Shown here in pieces: positions 53,872 to 64,000 of a stretch of DNA of 64,000 nucleotides. The notes beneath the pieces are model-generated. The model was not told the DNA's origin, did not search any database, and was given only the letters and a program-made list of their open reading frames with translations. Within the stretch, counting starts at the first letter, position 1. Each line of letters opens with the position of its first letter. The DNA comes from Terrilactibacillus sp. S3-3 (GTDB taxonomy: Bacteria > Bacillota > Bacilli > Bacillales > Sporolactobacillaceae). The DNA is taken from contig CP129291.1 in the NCBI GenBank assembly GCA_030437565.1, positions 930,001-994,000 of the forward strand. Direction: 5' to 3'. The position numbers and the translations under genes were made by a program.

Positions 53872-53936
53872 GAAGAGCATTCGCGAGTCCGCGTGCCGAG
53901 AATTTGCGCCACAAGCCAATCGCGAATGCTTTTCTC
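53872..53936 (+). terminator. Terminator after pgcA
   Basis: GCATTCGCGA (53877-53886) pairs with TCGCGAATGC (53920-53929), followed by TTTTCT; the loop is 33 nt. Confidence 0.7.
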
Positions 53937-54216
53937 GTACCTGACATTTATCTGCTTGCTGCGGGAAAGAAGGCCCGGTCATAGGAAAGAGCCCTGTTTT
54001 ACCCGATGAAATAGATGCAAAGACGATCAGATGCGTTCAAAACTTTGGCTATGCTCAACGGAAGACTGACTTAATGTTTTTTTTTTTTAGTAGAGATGAT
54101 CGGTCGGATGCTGTCGGCGGCCGGGAGATTTTTCTACAGAACGGTAAACCTTAGGTTCCGCTTCTGCCTGAAGTTTATTGGAAGGCGTGTTTGGTTTGAG
54201 GATTGAGGAGGAAAAG
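53937..54216. other. Spacer before prfC
   Basis: No gene or clear regulatory structure. A T13 run near 54078-54090 stands out. The ribosome binding site of prfC (GAGGAGGAAAAG) lies at the end. Confidence 0.4.
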
Positions 54217-55842
54217 ATGAATCAATTACAGCAGGAAATTCAAAGGCGGCGCACATTTGCGATCATTTCGCACCCGGATGCCGGCAAGACGACATTGACT
54301 GAAAAATTATTGCTGCTCGGAGGGGCAATCCGGACAGCAGGCGCCGTTAAATCACGTAAATCGGAGAAATTTGCAACATCAGACTGGATGGAACTTGAAA
54401 AACAGCGGGGGATTTCCGTCACGTCCAGTGTGATGCAGTTTGAGTACGAAGGCTATAAAATCAACATATTGGATACACCCGGACACCAGGACTTTAGTGA
54501 AGATACGTACCGCACGCTGATGGCCGTCGACAGTGTCGTGATGATCATTGACGTCGCTAAAGGTGTCGAACCGCAAACCATTAAGCTTTTTAAAGTTTGC
54601 CGGGACCGCGGCATCCCGATTTTTACATTTATCAACAAACTCGACAGGCAGGGAAAAGAGCCGTTCGAATTATTTGATGAGCTCGAGCATGTGCTTGGTA
54701 TTGAATCATATCCGATCAACTATCCAATCGGCATGGGGCAGACGTTCCGAGGTGTCTATGATCGGCTGGAGCATAAAATTGATACAATGAAAAGCGCGAA
54801 CGGCAAATCCAGCCGTTGGATAAAGTGGATGAACTGGGCGATATTTTAAAAGGAACAGTGGACGATCACACTATCGGCCAGCTTGAAGAGGAACTGCTTC
54901 TTTTAGATGAGGCCGGAAATAGCTTCGATTTTGAAGCTGTGAAAGCCGGCAAGCAGACGCCGGTCTTCTTCGGCAGTGCCGTCTCCAGTTTCGGTGTCCC
55001 AACTTTTCTGGAACATTATCTCAAAATGGCCCCGGCTCCGCAGCCGCGCCGGTCGAGCGCCGGCATGATTCAACCGGACAACGAGCAATTTTCCGGCTTT
55101 ATCTTTAAAATACAGGCCAATATGAACCCGGCCCACCGCGACCGGATCGCTTTCATGAGAATTTGCTCGGGGAAATTTCAAAGAGGGATGACGGTGTATC
55201 TGGATCGCACAAAAAAACCGATTAAGCTTGCCCAGCCGCAGCAATTTTTTGCCGACAGCCGCGAGATGATTGACGAAGCTTCGGGGCGATATTGTCGGGC
55301 TCTATGACACCGGCTTCTACCAGATCGGTGATGCGGTGTGCGAATCGAAGGACACATTTAATTATGGTGCCCTGCCGCAGTTTCCCCCGGAACATTTTGC
55401 TAAAGTACGGGCCAAGAATGCAATGAAGCAGAAGCACTTTTTGAAGGGTGTCAGCCAGTTGGCCCAGGAAGGCGCGATTCAAGTTTATAAGACACCATTT
55501 GAAGAAACGATTCTCGGTGTTGTCGGCACGCTGCAGTTCGATGTTTTTGTTTATCGGATGAAGGCGGAATACGGTGTTGATCTAGACATTGAACGGATGC
55601 CGCACCAAATAGCCAAATGGATTCCAAACAAAGAGGATGCCGAGGCACTGCGCCGTTCATCGAATAATTTGGTCGTTGCCGATTATAAAGATCGGCCGGT
55701 GATCATTTTTGAAAATAATTTTTCGCTCCGCTGGTTCGAGCAAAAACATCCCGATATCGAGCTGCGCGACTCCAGTCATATATGTAACGGGCTGACATCG
55801 TCTGACGGACAATTAATGAACGGCTTATTATTTTTGACATGA
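54217..55842 (+). CDS. prfC: Peptide chain release factor 3 (frameshifted)
   Basis: GTPase domain: [56 protein letters not shown]3-specific segments follow ([39 protein letters not shown]). ATG 54217 follows AGGAGG; the ATG at 54178 is too far upstream. Slips near 54790 and 55285, and perhaps at the end, so the last residues are unsure. About 541 codons against the usual 526. It recycles RF1/RF2 after termination. Confidence 0.94.
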
Positions 55843-55863
55843 AAAGCTAACAATTCGGCTTCT

Positions 55864-55912
55864 TGCAATCGCCGCTGACAATTTTAAATTGCCAGCGGCG
55901 GTTGTTTTTAAA
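55864..55912 (+). terminator. Terminator of prfC
   Basis: AATCGCCGCTGACAATTT pairs with AAATTGCCAGCGGCGGTT (one mismatch, one G-U), followed by GTTTTT. A second smaller hairpin AAGGGAA/TTTCCCTTTTTT lies at 55915-55942. Confidence 0.9.
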
Positions 55913-55988
55913 AGAAGGGAACAGCTCAGGCTTTCCCTTTTTTGATGAAAATATTTCAAATATCCTTTGCGGGCAAATCCGAGGGACA

Positions 55989-56886
55989 GGAGCGTTCAGA
56001 CTCGAAAATGGAGCGTTCGGCCACCGAAATGGAGTGTTCGGAGTCGAAAATGGAGCGTTCAGATTCGAAAATGGAGTGTTCGGCCACCGAAATGGAGCGT
56101 TCGGCTTTGAAATGGAGCGTTCGGCTTTGAAATGGAGCGTTCGGGCACCGAAATGGAGCGTTCGGGCACCGAAATGGAGCGTTGGGAGTCGAAAATGGAG
56201 TGTTCGGCCACCGAAATGGAGCGTTCGGCTTCGAAATGGAGCGTTCGGGCACCGAAATGGAGCGTTGGGAGTCGAAAATGGAGTGTTCGGGCACCGAAAT
56301 GGAGCGTTCGGGCACGAAAATGGAGCGTTAGGGCACCGAAATGGAGCGTTGGGAGTCGAAAATGGAGTGTTCGGGCACCGAAATGGAGCGTTCGGCTTCG
56401 AAATGGAGCGTTGGGCCACCGAAATGGAGCGTTCGGGCACGAAAATGGAGTGTTTGGCCACGAAAATGGAGCGTTCGGCCTCAAAATGGAGTGTTGGGCC
56501 ACCGAAATGGAGCGTTCAGACTCGAAAATGGAGCGTTCGGGCACCGAAATGGAGTGTTCGGCCACCGAAATGGAGCGTTCGGGCACGAAAATGGAGCGTT
56601 CGGGCACGAAAATGGAGCGTTCGGGCACCGAAATGGAGCGTTCGGGCACCGAAATGGAGCGTTCGGGCACGAAAATGGAGCGTTCGGGCACCGAAATGGA
56701 GTGTTCGGCCACCGAAATGGAGCGTTCGGGCACGAAAATGGAGCGTTCGGGCACCGAAATGGAGCGTTCGGGCACCGAATGGAGCGTTCGGGCACCGAAA
56801 TGGAGCGTTCGGGCACCGAAATGGAGCGTTCGGTCACGAAAATGGAGCGTTCGGTCACGAAAATGGAGCGTTCGATCTCCGAAATA
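55989..56886 (+). repeat. Tandem array 2: about 43 units of 21 bp, core AAATGGAGCGTTC
   Basis: The unit is GGAGCGTTCGGGCACCGAAAT with variants in the right half (GGCACGAAAAT, GGCCACCGAAAT, GACTCGAAAAT, GGCTTCGAAAT, GGGAGTCGAAAAT). Both strands are free of stops over long stretches, giving WSVRAPK-, ERSGTEM- and NGAFGHR-type repeats on plus and PERSISV-type repeats on minus. None has a plausible ribosome binding site or start context. It shares AAATGGRGCG and a TTCGG-CAC stretch with array 1, so the two are one family. It lies after the prfC terminators and before the LysR remnant. Confidence 0.92.
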
Positions 56887-56893
56887 GACATTT

Positions 56894-57193
56894 TCATTTG
56901 AAAAGTCGGCTGAGTTTGTCTCTTTCACTTTCATCGACAGTGGCTTTAATGAAACTTTTTGTGGCCGCGGATAAATAGGTTCCTTTGAGCCAAATGACAG
57001 CGATTTTTGTTGCTAAAGAACGATCCATGATGTCTCGGTACTGCATATTGGCAAATCTTAAGAAATCCACGGGCGGTTTAGGTATCAATCCCACGCCAAG
57101 TCCAATATTCGCCCAATCGAGAATGGAGTGGATATCGCCGCTTTTGCATAAAATATTTGGTTCAACGCCGATTTTTCGGAAGCTGTCCACGAT
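56894..57193 (-). pseudogene. LysR-family regulator, C-terminal remnant
   Basis: DSFRKIGVEPNILCKSGDIH, ILDWANIGLGVGLIPK and ATKSFIKATVDESERDKLSR are the second half of a LysR ligand-binding domain. No helix-turn-helix or first ligand half precedes it: at about 57193 the sequence switches to a divergently read EamA fragment. About 98 residues of a normal 290. It is not functional as it stands. Confidence 0.75.
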
Positions 57194-57197
57194 CTAT

Positions 57198-57852
57198 CGT
57201 CGCGGTTCTTATGAGTTGTATTCCTGTCTTTTCCATTTTATTTGCTTCCTTATTACTGCATGCATGAAAAAATATATAACACACCGTTTTCAGCCTGATC
57301 ATTAGTATGATCGGGATTATTATTTTCATGAATCCATTGAGGATGTCCGGCAGTCCGATCGGTTATATTTTAACGATTCTCTCTGCCGCCACTTTTGCTC
57401 TATACGGCATTATTAGCCTTAAGCGCAGCGTCCGTTACGGCGGGATTGCTCTTACCTGCTTTAGTTTTTTATTTGGCAGTATGGAAATGTTCTTACTGAT
57501 TCTTATTAGCAGAATGGCAAGTGTCTCCGCAATTTTGACGCGAGAGGGGTTGACGACTTTTGCCAATATCCCAATTTTACAAGGGATAAATGGGCACACC
57601 TGTCTAAACTTGATTTATATCGGCATTTTTGTTACGGGACTTGGGTATACGTTTTATTTTTTGGCAATGGAAACGATATCGGCAGCCACGGCCTCCCTTG
57701 TTTTTTATATCAAACCGGCTCTTGCACCCGTCTTGGCGTTTATCATCATCCATGAACCGATCATGCTCAACATGATGTTTGGCATTCTTTTCCTCCTCAT
57801 CGGTTCACTTATTTCCTTTATTCCGGATTTTAAGGCCCAAAAAAGAGAATGA
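57198..57852 (+). pseudogene. EamA/DMT-family transporter, C-terminal remnant
   Basis: From about 57198 the sequence reads IVAVLMSCIPVFSILFASLLLHEK (in two frames, slip near 57263), then the second EamA repeat (GYILTILSAATFALYGIISL; VTGLGYTFYFLAMETISAATASLVFYIKPALAP). The first EamA repeat is absent. Together with the LysR remnant this is what a deletion across a divergent regulator-transporter pair would leave. About 215 residues of a usual 300. Confidence 0.75.
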
Positions 57853-57964
57853 ATGAAAACTTATCAAAAAGTTATTCATAAATAAAAAAAGCAGTTAAAA
57901 CGACATCGTCAAAGTAATCAAAGAGGACCTTGAGCGGCCAATTTGTATAGTTATTTTAAAAAAG

Positions 57965-58006
57965 TAAACCCCTGGTACAGCCCGCGGACTGTATCGGGGG
58001 TTATGC
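57965..58006. terminator. Terminator between the EamA remnant and metE
   Basis: AACCCCTGGTACAG and CTGTATCGGGGGTT form a stem around a GC-rich loop; metE ends 16 nt away on the other strand. Confidence 0.65.
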
Positions 58007-58021
58007 ATTCAAAAAGATGAA

Positions 58022-60329
58022 TTATTGGCCGACTTTGTCTTTCAATTCTTTACGAACTTCTTTGGCGGCTTCAACGAGGTTTTTCAGCGCCGGAACCACT
58101 TCCTCAGGACGGCGTGTTTTCAGTCCGCAGTCAGGGTTGATCCAGAACAGGCTTGGGTCGAGCACTTTGAGGGCCCGTTCAGCATAAGACTTCATTTCAT
58201 CGACGCTTGGAATCCGCGGGCTGTGAATGTCATAGACGCCGAGGCCGATGCCTTTTTTGTATTTAAAGTCCTCGAATGTCGAGATGATTTCACCGTGGCT
58301 CCGCGCGGCTTCAATGGAAATCACGTCGGTATCGAGCTGATCGATCGTGTCGATGATTTCGTCGAATTCCGAGTAGCACATATGTGTATGGATTTGCGTG
58401 TCATTGTTGACATAGGATGTTGCTAAGCGGAAGGCGAAAACAGCGTCGTGCAAGTATTTAGCTTTTTTTTATTTTCTTTTAACGGTAATCCTTCGCGCAG
58501 CGCCGGTTCATCGACTTGAATCATTCTGATGTCGTTTTCTTCAAGGGCACGGACTTCTTTTTTCAAGGCCAAGGCAATTTGATTAAACACTTCGGCCTGG
58601 CTGATGTCGTCACGGACAAATGACCAGTTGTAAATGGTGACAGGGCCGGTCAGCATACCTTTAACAGGAAGCTTTGTCAGCGATTGGGCATAGGCGCTTT
58701 CTTTGACCGTCATCGGTTCGGTCCAGGCAACATCGCCGAAAATCAACGGCGGTTTGACGCAGCGCGAACCATAGGATGAAACCCAGGCAAATCGGGTGAA
58801 GGCAAAGCCGTCCAGTTTTTCGCCGAAGTATTCGACCATGTCATTGCGTTCAAATTCACCGTGAACGAGGACGTCGATACCGAGCTCTTCCTGGATTTTG
58901 ATCCATTCGGCGGTCTTTTCTTCAACAAATTGATCATATTCGGCTTCCGTCCATTCACCTTTGCGCCATTTGCGTCTCGCCTGGCGAATTTCCTGGGTCT
59001 GAGGGAAACTGCCGATCGTTGTCGTCGGCAGAAGCGGCAGATGGAAAGCATCTTTTTGCACTTCTTGGCGAAGTTTGAACGATCCGGCGCGAGTCGGGAT
59101 GTCGCTGCCGATATGTTTCAATTCTTTTTGAACGGCCGTGTTGTTGCGGTGAGGCGACTGCTGCAAAGCCGTTAGTGCGGCGGCATTGGCGCTTAGCTTG
59201 TCCTCAATAGTCGCGCGGCCTTCGTTCAGCCCTTTGGTCAGTGTGACGACTTCGGCCAGCTTTTCATCGGCAAAAGAGGGGGCGTTTTTCAAAAGCGGAT
59301 CGAGTTCATCTTCATTTGCTGTCGTTACCGGAACATGGAGCAGGCTGCTGGAAGGCTGAACAATCAACCGGTCTTTGCTGGCGCTGGCCAGCAATGTTTC
59401 AAGTTCGGCAAGTGTTTCGGATAGATTTGCTTTCCACACGTTGCGTCCGTTGACAACGCCGGCAGCGAGAACCTTATCTTCAGGGAATCCAAAAGTTTTC
59501 AGCGCTTTGAGGTTTTCTTCTTTTCCATCGACGAAATCAAGACCAATGCCATCGACCGGCAGATTGACGACCGTTTCATAATGATCAACAGCTTCAAAAT
59601 AGGTTTGCAGAAGCAGCTTCAATTCAGGCAATCCTTTTTTCAGTGCCTTGTAAGTCTCTTCGAAAAGATCAATCTCTTCTTGTGAAAGCGAGGTCACTAA
59701 GATAGGTTCATCGATTTGCACCCATTCGGCGCCTGCTGCCTGCAATTCGCCGAGCACTTTAATATAGAGAGGGACGAGGCATCGATCGAGAAGCGAAGCA
59801 AAATGCGCTTTGTCGTAGCCTTTGGATAATTTTAAGAGCGTGAACGGGCCGACGATTACCGGCTTGCCGATGATGCCCAGTTCATCTTTGGCTTCTTGGA
59901 ACAAGTTGAGCAGCCGATTTTCATGAACGGCCGGCTTTGTGTCATTGCCAATTTCCGGAACAATATAGTGGTAATTAGTGTTGAACCACTTTGTCATTTC
60001 CGAAGCTTCCGCATCTTTATTGCCGCGGGCGATAGAAAAATAAGTATCCAGAGAAACATTTTTTTTCGCCGGTTTGAAAGCGATCGGGAATAAGGCCGAA
60101 CAAAACGGCGGTATCGAGAACATGATCGTAGAGGCTGAAGTCGCCGACCGGAATCAAATCAATCCCGATTTCTTTTTGTTTTTTCAAATATTGAAGACGC
60201 AGTTTTTTGACAGTTACGAGAAAATCTTGCTCTGAAAGCTTGCCCGCCCAAAATTGCTCCAAGGCTTTTTTCCATTCTCTTTTCACCTATTCTTGGATAA
60301 CCAAGTGTCGAACTTAAAACATTTGCCAT
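58022..60329 (-). CDS. metE: Cobalamin-independent methionine synthase MetE (frameshifted)
   Basis: N-terminal [58 protein letters not shown]; and the zinc site THMCYSEF with a later Cys in [12 protein letters not shown]. Slips near 60285, 60072 (T8 run) and 58450 (T8 run). ATG 60329 follows AGGAGGGG. About 769 residues, the normal size. It moves a methyl group from methyl-tetrahydrofolate to homocysteine. Controlled by the S-box upstream. Confidence 0.95.
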
Positions 60330-60439
60330 GATTTAAAAACCCCTCCTGTATTTATATAAGTGTAAGGAAACCCCATGGGCGCAAAAACATGCCATTTTCT
60401 GAAACGGAAGACCCTGCCGGCATGGCCGTTCAACGCACC

Positions 60440-60602
60440 AAAAAGCCTCTCTATCGAAATAGAGAGGCTAACATGCAATCGGCACCCTCTTATTTCTCAA
60501 AGCCATTGCTAGCTTTGCTGGAATTGGCACCTTTTCACAGAATCTGAAAGGTTGCCGGGCTTCACAGGGCCAGTCCCTCCGCCGCTCTAAATAAGAGTTT
60601 CA
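60440..60602 (-). promoter_or_regulatory. SAM-I riboswitch (S-box) with terminator
   Basis: On the minus strand CTCTTATTTAGAG, GGAGGGACTGGCCC, GAAGCCCGGCAACC, AAGGTGCCAATTCC and AATAAGAG follow the S-box consensus. The terminator GCCTCTCTAT/ATAGAGAGGC with TTTTT lies at 60469-60440. High SAM would stop transcription before metE. Confidence 0.96.
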
Positions 60603-60839
60603 TAAATTCAATTTAAAAGAATCGTAGCATGAAAAAAACGATGAGTCAATGCTTTTTTGAAAAATTGAATCATTATGCAAATATCCTGGGCTTTTCACTT
60701 TATCACGGTAAATAGATAAAAAAACAATACAATAAAAAACATTAAGATGTTGCCGGCCTGTGCCGATAATAAAATAAGGTTAATCTCTTGGCGAGCGAAA
60801 CAGCAAGATGTCTTATCAGACTGAGAGGCAGGGATTACT

Positions 60840-62711
60840 TTGTCCAAACATCATGTCAAAAGTCAGAGCGTGTTGGATGAGATTAAAAAACAGCCGGTCG
60901 TCTTATCAATCACGGATGAAAAAATTCTGAAACAAATCCAGTTGGTCAGCTTGTCAATATTTGACTTGCAGCTGATAAAAGCCGTCCAGCCTCTTGTAAA
61001 GAAAAACATCAATCTCTTGGCAAAAGGTTTTTATGAACGCGTCGATAAAATGACCGATCTTCATTTAATTATCAATAAATATAGCAGTATTGAGAAATTG
61101 AAGAAAAAACTAGGAACCCATATTATTGAACTATTTGACGGCATCATTGACAATGCCTTTTTGCAAAAAAGGCTGAGAGTAGCAAAAGTCCATTTCCGGA
61201 TTGGGCTTAAGCCGTCCTTTTATATGGGGGCCTTTCAAAATTTAGTCAATCATTTAACGCAAATCATGTTCAGAAATGAGCGATTCAGAGCAAGCTGAAC
61301 TCACTGTTGAAGCGATCGGAAAAGTGACCGTGCTTGAACAGCAGATTGTGCTTGAAGCTTATCAGGACGAATTTTTCGCGGAGGAAGAGCGGCAAAAGGA
61401 AATCATGCGTTACAAAGCTTATCATGATGAATTGACCGGACTTCCGAACCGACGAATGGCCGGCCAGGCGCTGGCGTCGGCCATTGAGACATGCCAAGCC
61501 GAAAAAATGACATTTTCGGTGATGGAACTTAACATTGATCATTTCAAGATGATTAATGATTCACTCGGCCATGTGTACGGGGATGAATTTCTGAGAATGG
61601 TCAGCCGCCGAATGATAAGTGCTCTGAAATGCCCGAGCAAAGCAGCCATTGCGCGAATGGGCAGCGACGAGTTCAATATGATTTGCTGCGGTCTTAATAG
61701 AAAAGAAACGGCGGCACTCGCGAAACAAATGATCTATGCTGTTCGAGAGCCGTACCGGTTAAAAGACAGCTTCTATGTCATGTCACGGCGAGCATTGGCA
61801 TTGCCGTCTACCCGGATCACGGCACCGATCCGGGTCAGCTATTAAAAAAAAAAACGCTGAAACGGCAATGTATGAAGCAAAGAAGAATGGAAGGAATGCT
61901 TATGCGTTTTATTCTAGTGAACTCGCCCGGAAAGTGCTGGAGCGCGTTGAACTGGAAGGGGATCTCAGAAAAGCAATCAGTAAGAACGAGCTTATCGTGC
62001 ACTATCAGCCGCAAGTTCGGACTAGTGATCACCGTTTAATCGGGATGGAGGCGCTGGTAAGATGGAACCGCCGTTCCAAGGAAATCCTTCCGCCCGGCGT
62101 ATTCATTCCGGTTGCCGAGGAGACGGGCATTATTCATCAAGTCGGGATGTGGGTATTAAGAGAGGCCTGCATGCAGATGCGCAAATGGCATGATGAGGGA
62201 GGACCATTGATTCCTATCTCCGTCAATTTGTCGACCCAGCATTTTCACGATCAGTGCCTGCCTGGTCGAACATAAAAAAATACTTGACGAAGCGCAGCTG
62301 GAACCGCGTTATCTTGAACTGGAAATCACGGAAAGCGTGATGGCGGATAATGTTCAATTATCGATGGAGATGCTGAATGAACTGCGCCGGATGGGAATCA
62401 AGATCAGCCTGGATGATTTCGGGACAGGCTACAGTTCGTTTACTTATTTGAAAAATTTTCCGATCGACCGCCTGAAAATCGATCGATCGTTTATTGTGGA
62501 CATTACAACAAATGAGCGGGATAAGGCGATTGTGGCTGCGATCATATCCATGGCCAAACATCTGCAATTGGGTGTGATCGCGGAAGGAATCGAGACAAAG
62601 GATCAGCTGGAAGTATTGGATAAAAGCCACTGCAACGAAATACAAGGATACTATTTCAGCCGGCCGCTGCCCGCTCAAGAAGTAGAAAAAAAGTTTTTGA
62701 AATCCAATTAA
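60840..62711 (+). CDS. Globin-coupled GGDEF-EAL cyclic-di-GMP enzyme (frameshifted)
   Basis: An N-terminal protoglobin sensor domain (about 1-155; KAVQPLVKKNINLLAKGFYERV, and KVHFRIGLKPSFYMGAF with the likely haem His) is followed by GGDEF (AYHDELTGLPNRRM; NIDHFKMINDSLGHVYGDEF) whose active-site loop reads RMGSDEF, not GGDEF. The EAL domain has EALVRWNRR, EITESVM, LDDFGTGYSS and DRSFI, looking complete. Slips near 61275, 61785-61855 and 62265. TTG start after GAGGCAGGG. About 622 residues. Likely an oxygen or NO sensor controlling c-di-GMP, perhaps mainly as a phosphodiesterase. Confidence 0.87.
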
Positions 62712-62779
62712 CAGGCAGACTAGTAAAACGTTTTTTTAATCAAGTCTGCTCACGGATCCTTAATTAAATGAGAAGATGA

Positions 62780-62812
62780 ATGCCGCATCATTTTTTGGGA
62801 TGCGGCTTTTCT
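62780..62812 (+). terminator. Terminator after the GGDEF-EAL gene
   Basis: GCCGCATC (62782-62789) pairs with GATGCGGC (62799-62806), followed by TTTT. Confidence 0.75.
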
Positions 62813-62837
62813 GTCGGCTTTCCATTTTTTCTGTGAG

Positions 62838-62950
62838 CGTATCCGTCGTCTGGGGGATTGATATCACCTATATTCGTTTGAAACAGGGCTGGATGTATTC
62901 GGCCGCGATCATCGACTGGTATTCACGCGCCGTGCTCAGCTGGTCACCGG
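62838..62950 (+). pseudogene. IS3-family transposase fragment
   Basis: VWGIDITYIRLKQGWMYSAA followed by IIDWYSRAVLSW is the start of the DDE integrase core of IS3 (IS150-group) transposases, including the first catalytic Asp of DITY and the second in IDWYSR. Only about 37 residues survive. No inverted repeats or second ORF remain. Confidence 0.75.
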
Positions 62951-63240
62951 AACAGAGACACCGCCGTTTCATAAGCATGACCTTTTCCGAACGGTAAGCA
63001 AAGCTATAAGCCGCATTCTAAAAAGCTCGTACATGGCACAGATTATACCACCCCGTTCTTTGCCGAAAATCGGCTTGTCGCCATTGTCCGGAGTAAATCG
63101 GCATGAAAAGTTATCCAACATCATAAAAATAGCATAAGTTAAATTATAGATGCCGAATTCGCGGCGGTCCAAGCTTTGGCAGCAATCCGTCCCAAATGAC
63201 TTGACGGCAGCGGGACGGGTCCCGAAAGGAGCGGAAAAAA
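62951..63240. other. Spacer between the IS remnant and spoVR
   Basis: About 290 bp. No further transposase or gene is recognised. A hairpin-like AAAATCGGCTTGTCGCC region and AAAGGAGCGG, the ribosome binding site of spoVR, are visible. Confidence 0.4.
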
Positions 63241-64000
63241 ATGAATCAGGAAGAGTTGAAGGCGCTTGATCGATCGTTCGATTGATGAAATAACGGAAAT
63301 CGCTGAGGGATTTGGGCTGGACTTTTATCCGATGCGCTATGAAATTTGCCCTGCTGAAATTATTTACACGTTTGGAGCCTACGGTATGCCAACCCGCTTT
63401 TCACATTGGAGTTTCGGCAAGCAATTTTACAAGATGAAACTTCAGTATGATCTTGGATTAAGCAAAATTTACGAGTTGGTGATTAATTCTGACCCGTGTT
63501 ACGCTTTTTTTTTGTTAAATACGAACAGCCTCGTTCAGAACAAAATGATTGTAGCCCATGTGCTGGCACACTGTGATTTTTTCAAAAACAATGTGCGGTT
63601 TATCAATACGAGGCGCGACATGGTCGAGAGCATGAGTGCGACGGCGGAGCGGATTCACGACTACGAAGAGACGTATGGCAAGAAAAAAAAGTAGAAAAGT
63701 TTATTGATGCAGTACTGGCGATACAGGAACATGTCGACCCGCGCATTATCCGGAAAGGAGATTGGCTGGACTACACCTGCAAAACCGGCCAAGAAAAGAA
63801 AACGCCCGATTTCAGAATACGAGGATCTAATCAGTATGGACGACGCGAAAGAGGAGGAAACGGGAGATGAACAAATAAAATTCCCGAAACGGCCGAAGAA
63901 GGATCTCTTATTTTTTATTGAGGAGTACAGTAAAGTATTGACCGACTGGCAGCGTGATATCTTAACGATGCTCAGGGAGGAAATGCTGTATTTTTGGCCG
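63241..64000 (+). CDS. spoVR: SpoVR-family sporulation protein, 5' part (cut by window edge, frameshifted)
   Basis: [40 protein letters not shown] and [14 protein letters not shown] are the conserved SpoVR start. Corrected for slips near 63265, 63690 and 63790, the sequence goes on to [15 protein letters not shown] and [19 protein letters not shown] at the right edge. SpoVR is needed for spore cortex formation and is linked to PrkA and YhbH, both in this window. AAAGGAGCGG precedes the ATG by six nt. Confidence 0.93.

Noticed and set aside
55847..56978. Long ORFs on both strands of array 2 (up to 371 codons)
   Set aside because: Same reason: repeat composition leaves frames open on both strands, and starts have no ribosome binding site.

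Overview
The window reads as a chromosomal segment of a spore-forming member of the Bacillales. Evidence: AGGAGG-type ribosome binding sites, many TTG and GTG starts, B. subtilis-like gene blocks (queG-yhbB-trmL-prkA-yhbH and yhcV-yhcW-yhcX), SpoVR/PrkA/YhbH, a B. subtilis-type Fnr with a C-terminal cysteine cluster, and S-box, RFN and ykkC riboswitches. Genus cannot be fixed from this alone; a Sporolactobacillaceae-like lineage is only a guess. No rRNA or tRNA gene, CRISPR array or prophage was seen.

Layout. 1-3.6 kb: rarD (cut by the window edge), a flavin reductase, a PLP aminotransferase and a solitary Dam-type methylase. 3.8-7.6 kb: a zinc-starvation (Zur) block, with a truncated rpsN, a 0.9-kb tandem repeat array and znuACB, each half preceded by a Zur box. 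7.7-10.4 kb: an accessory patch (sugar dehydrogenase-like protein, a cluster of four hairpins, a hemerythrin protein between direct repeats). 10.6-12.4 kb: multidrug-type ABC exporter. 12.5-16.5 kb: FMN riboswitch and ribD-ribE-ribBA-ribH. 16.7-19.6 kb: VIT-family transporter, MerR/TipA-like regulator, and an rlmA-like methyltransferase behind a leader peptide and attenuator. 19.6-30.2 kb: guanidine locus. Two divergent guanidine-I riboswitches drive, on the minus strand, two carboxyguanidine deiminase subunits, guanidine carboxylase and allophanate hydrolase, and on the plus strand an ABC importer. 30.4-38 kb: cvfB, odhAB, fnr, secreted nuclease. 38-48.7 kb: B3/4-domain protein, a queG fused to an alkyltransferase, yhbB, trmL, prkA, two signal peptidases, yhbH, MBL-fold protein. 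48.8-55.8 kb: yhcVWX, a structured-RNA candidate, pgcA, prfC. 56-64 kb: second repeat array, a LysR/EamA deletion scar, metE with S-box, a globin-GGDEF-EAL protein, an IS3 remnant, and spoVR running off the end.

Two window-wide points. First, most long genes carry one to four frameshifts, many in A/T runs. Because they hit nearly every pathway, sequence error is the simplest explanation, so each broken gene is annotated over its full reconstructed span. A minority are short tandem duplications (2-7 nt), which are less typical of read error. Second, three loci (rpsN, rlmA, downstream of prfC) carry one family of 20-21-bp tandem repeats with the core AAATGGRGCG. I see no known function for it; it is the best candidate for something undescribed here.
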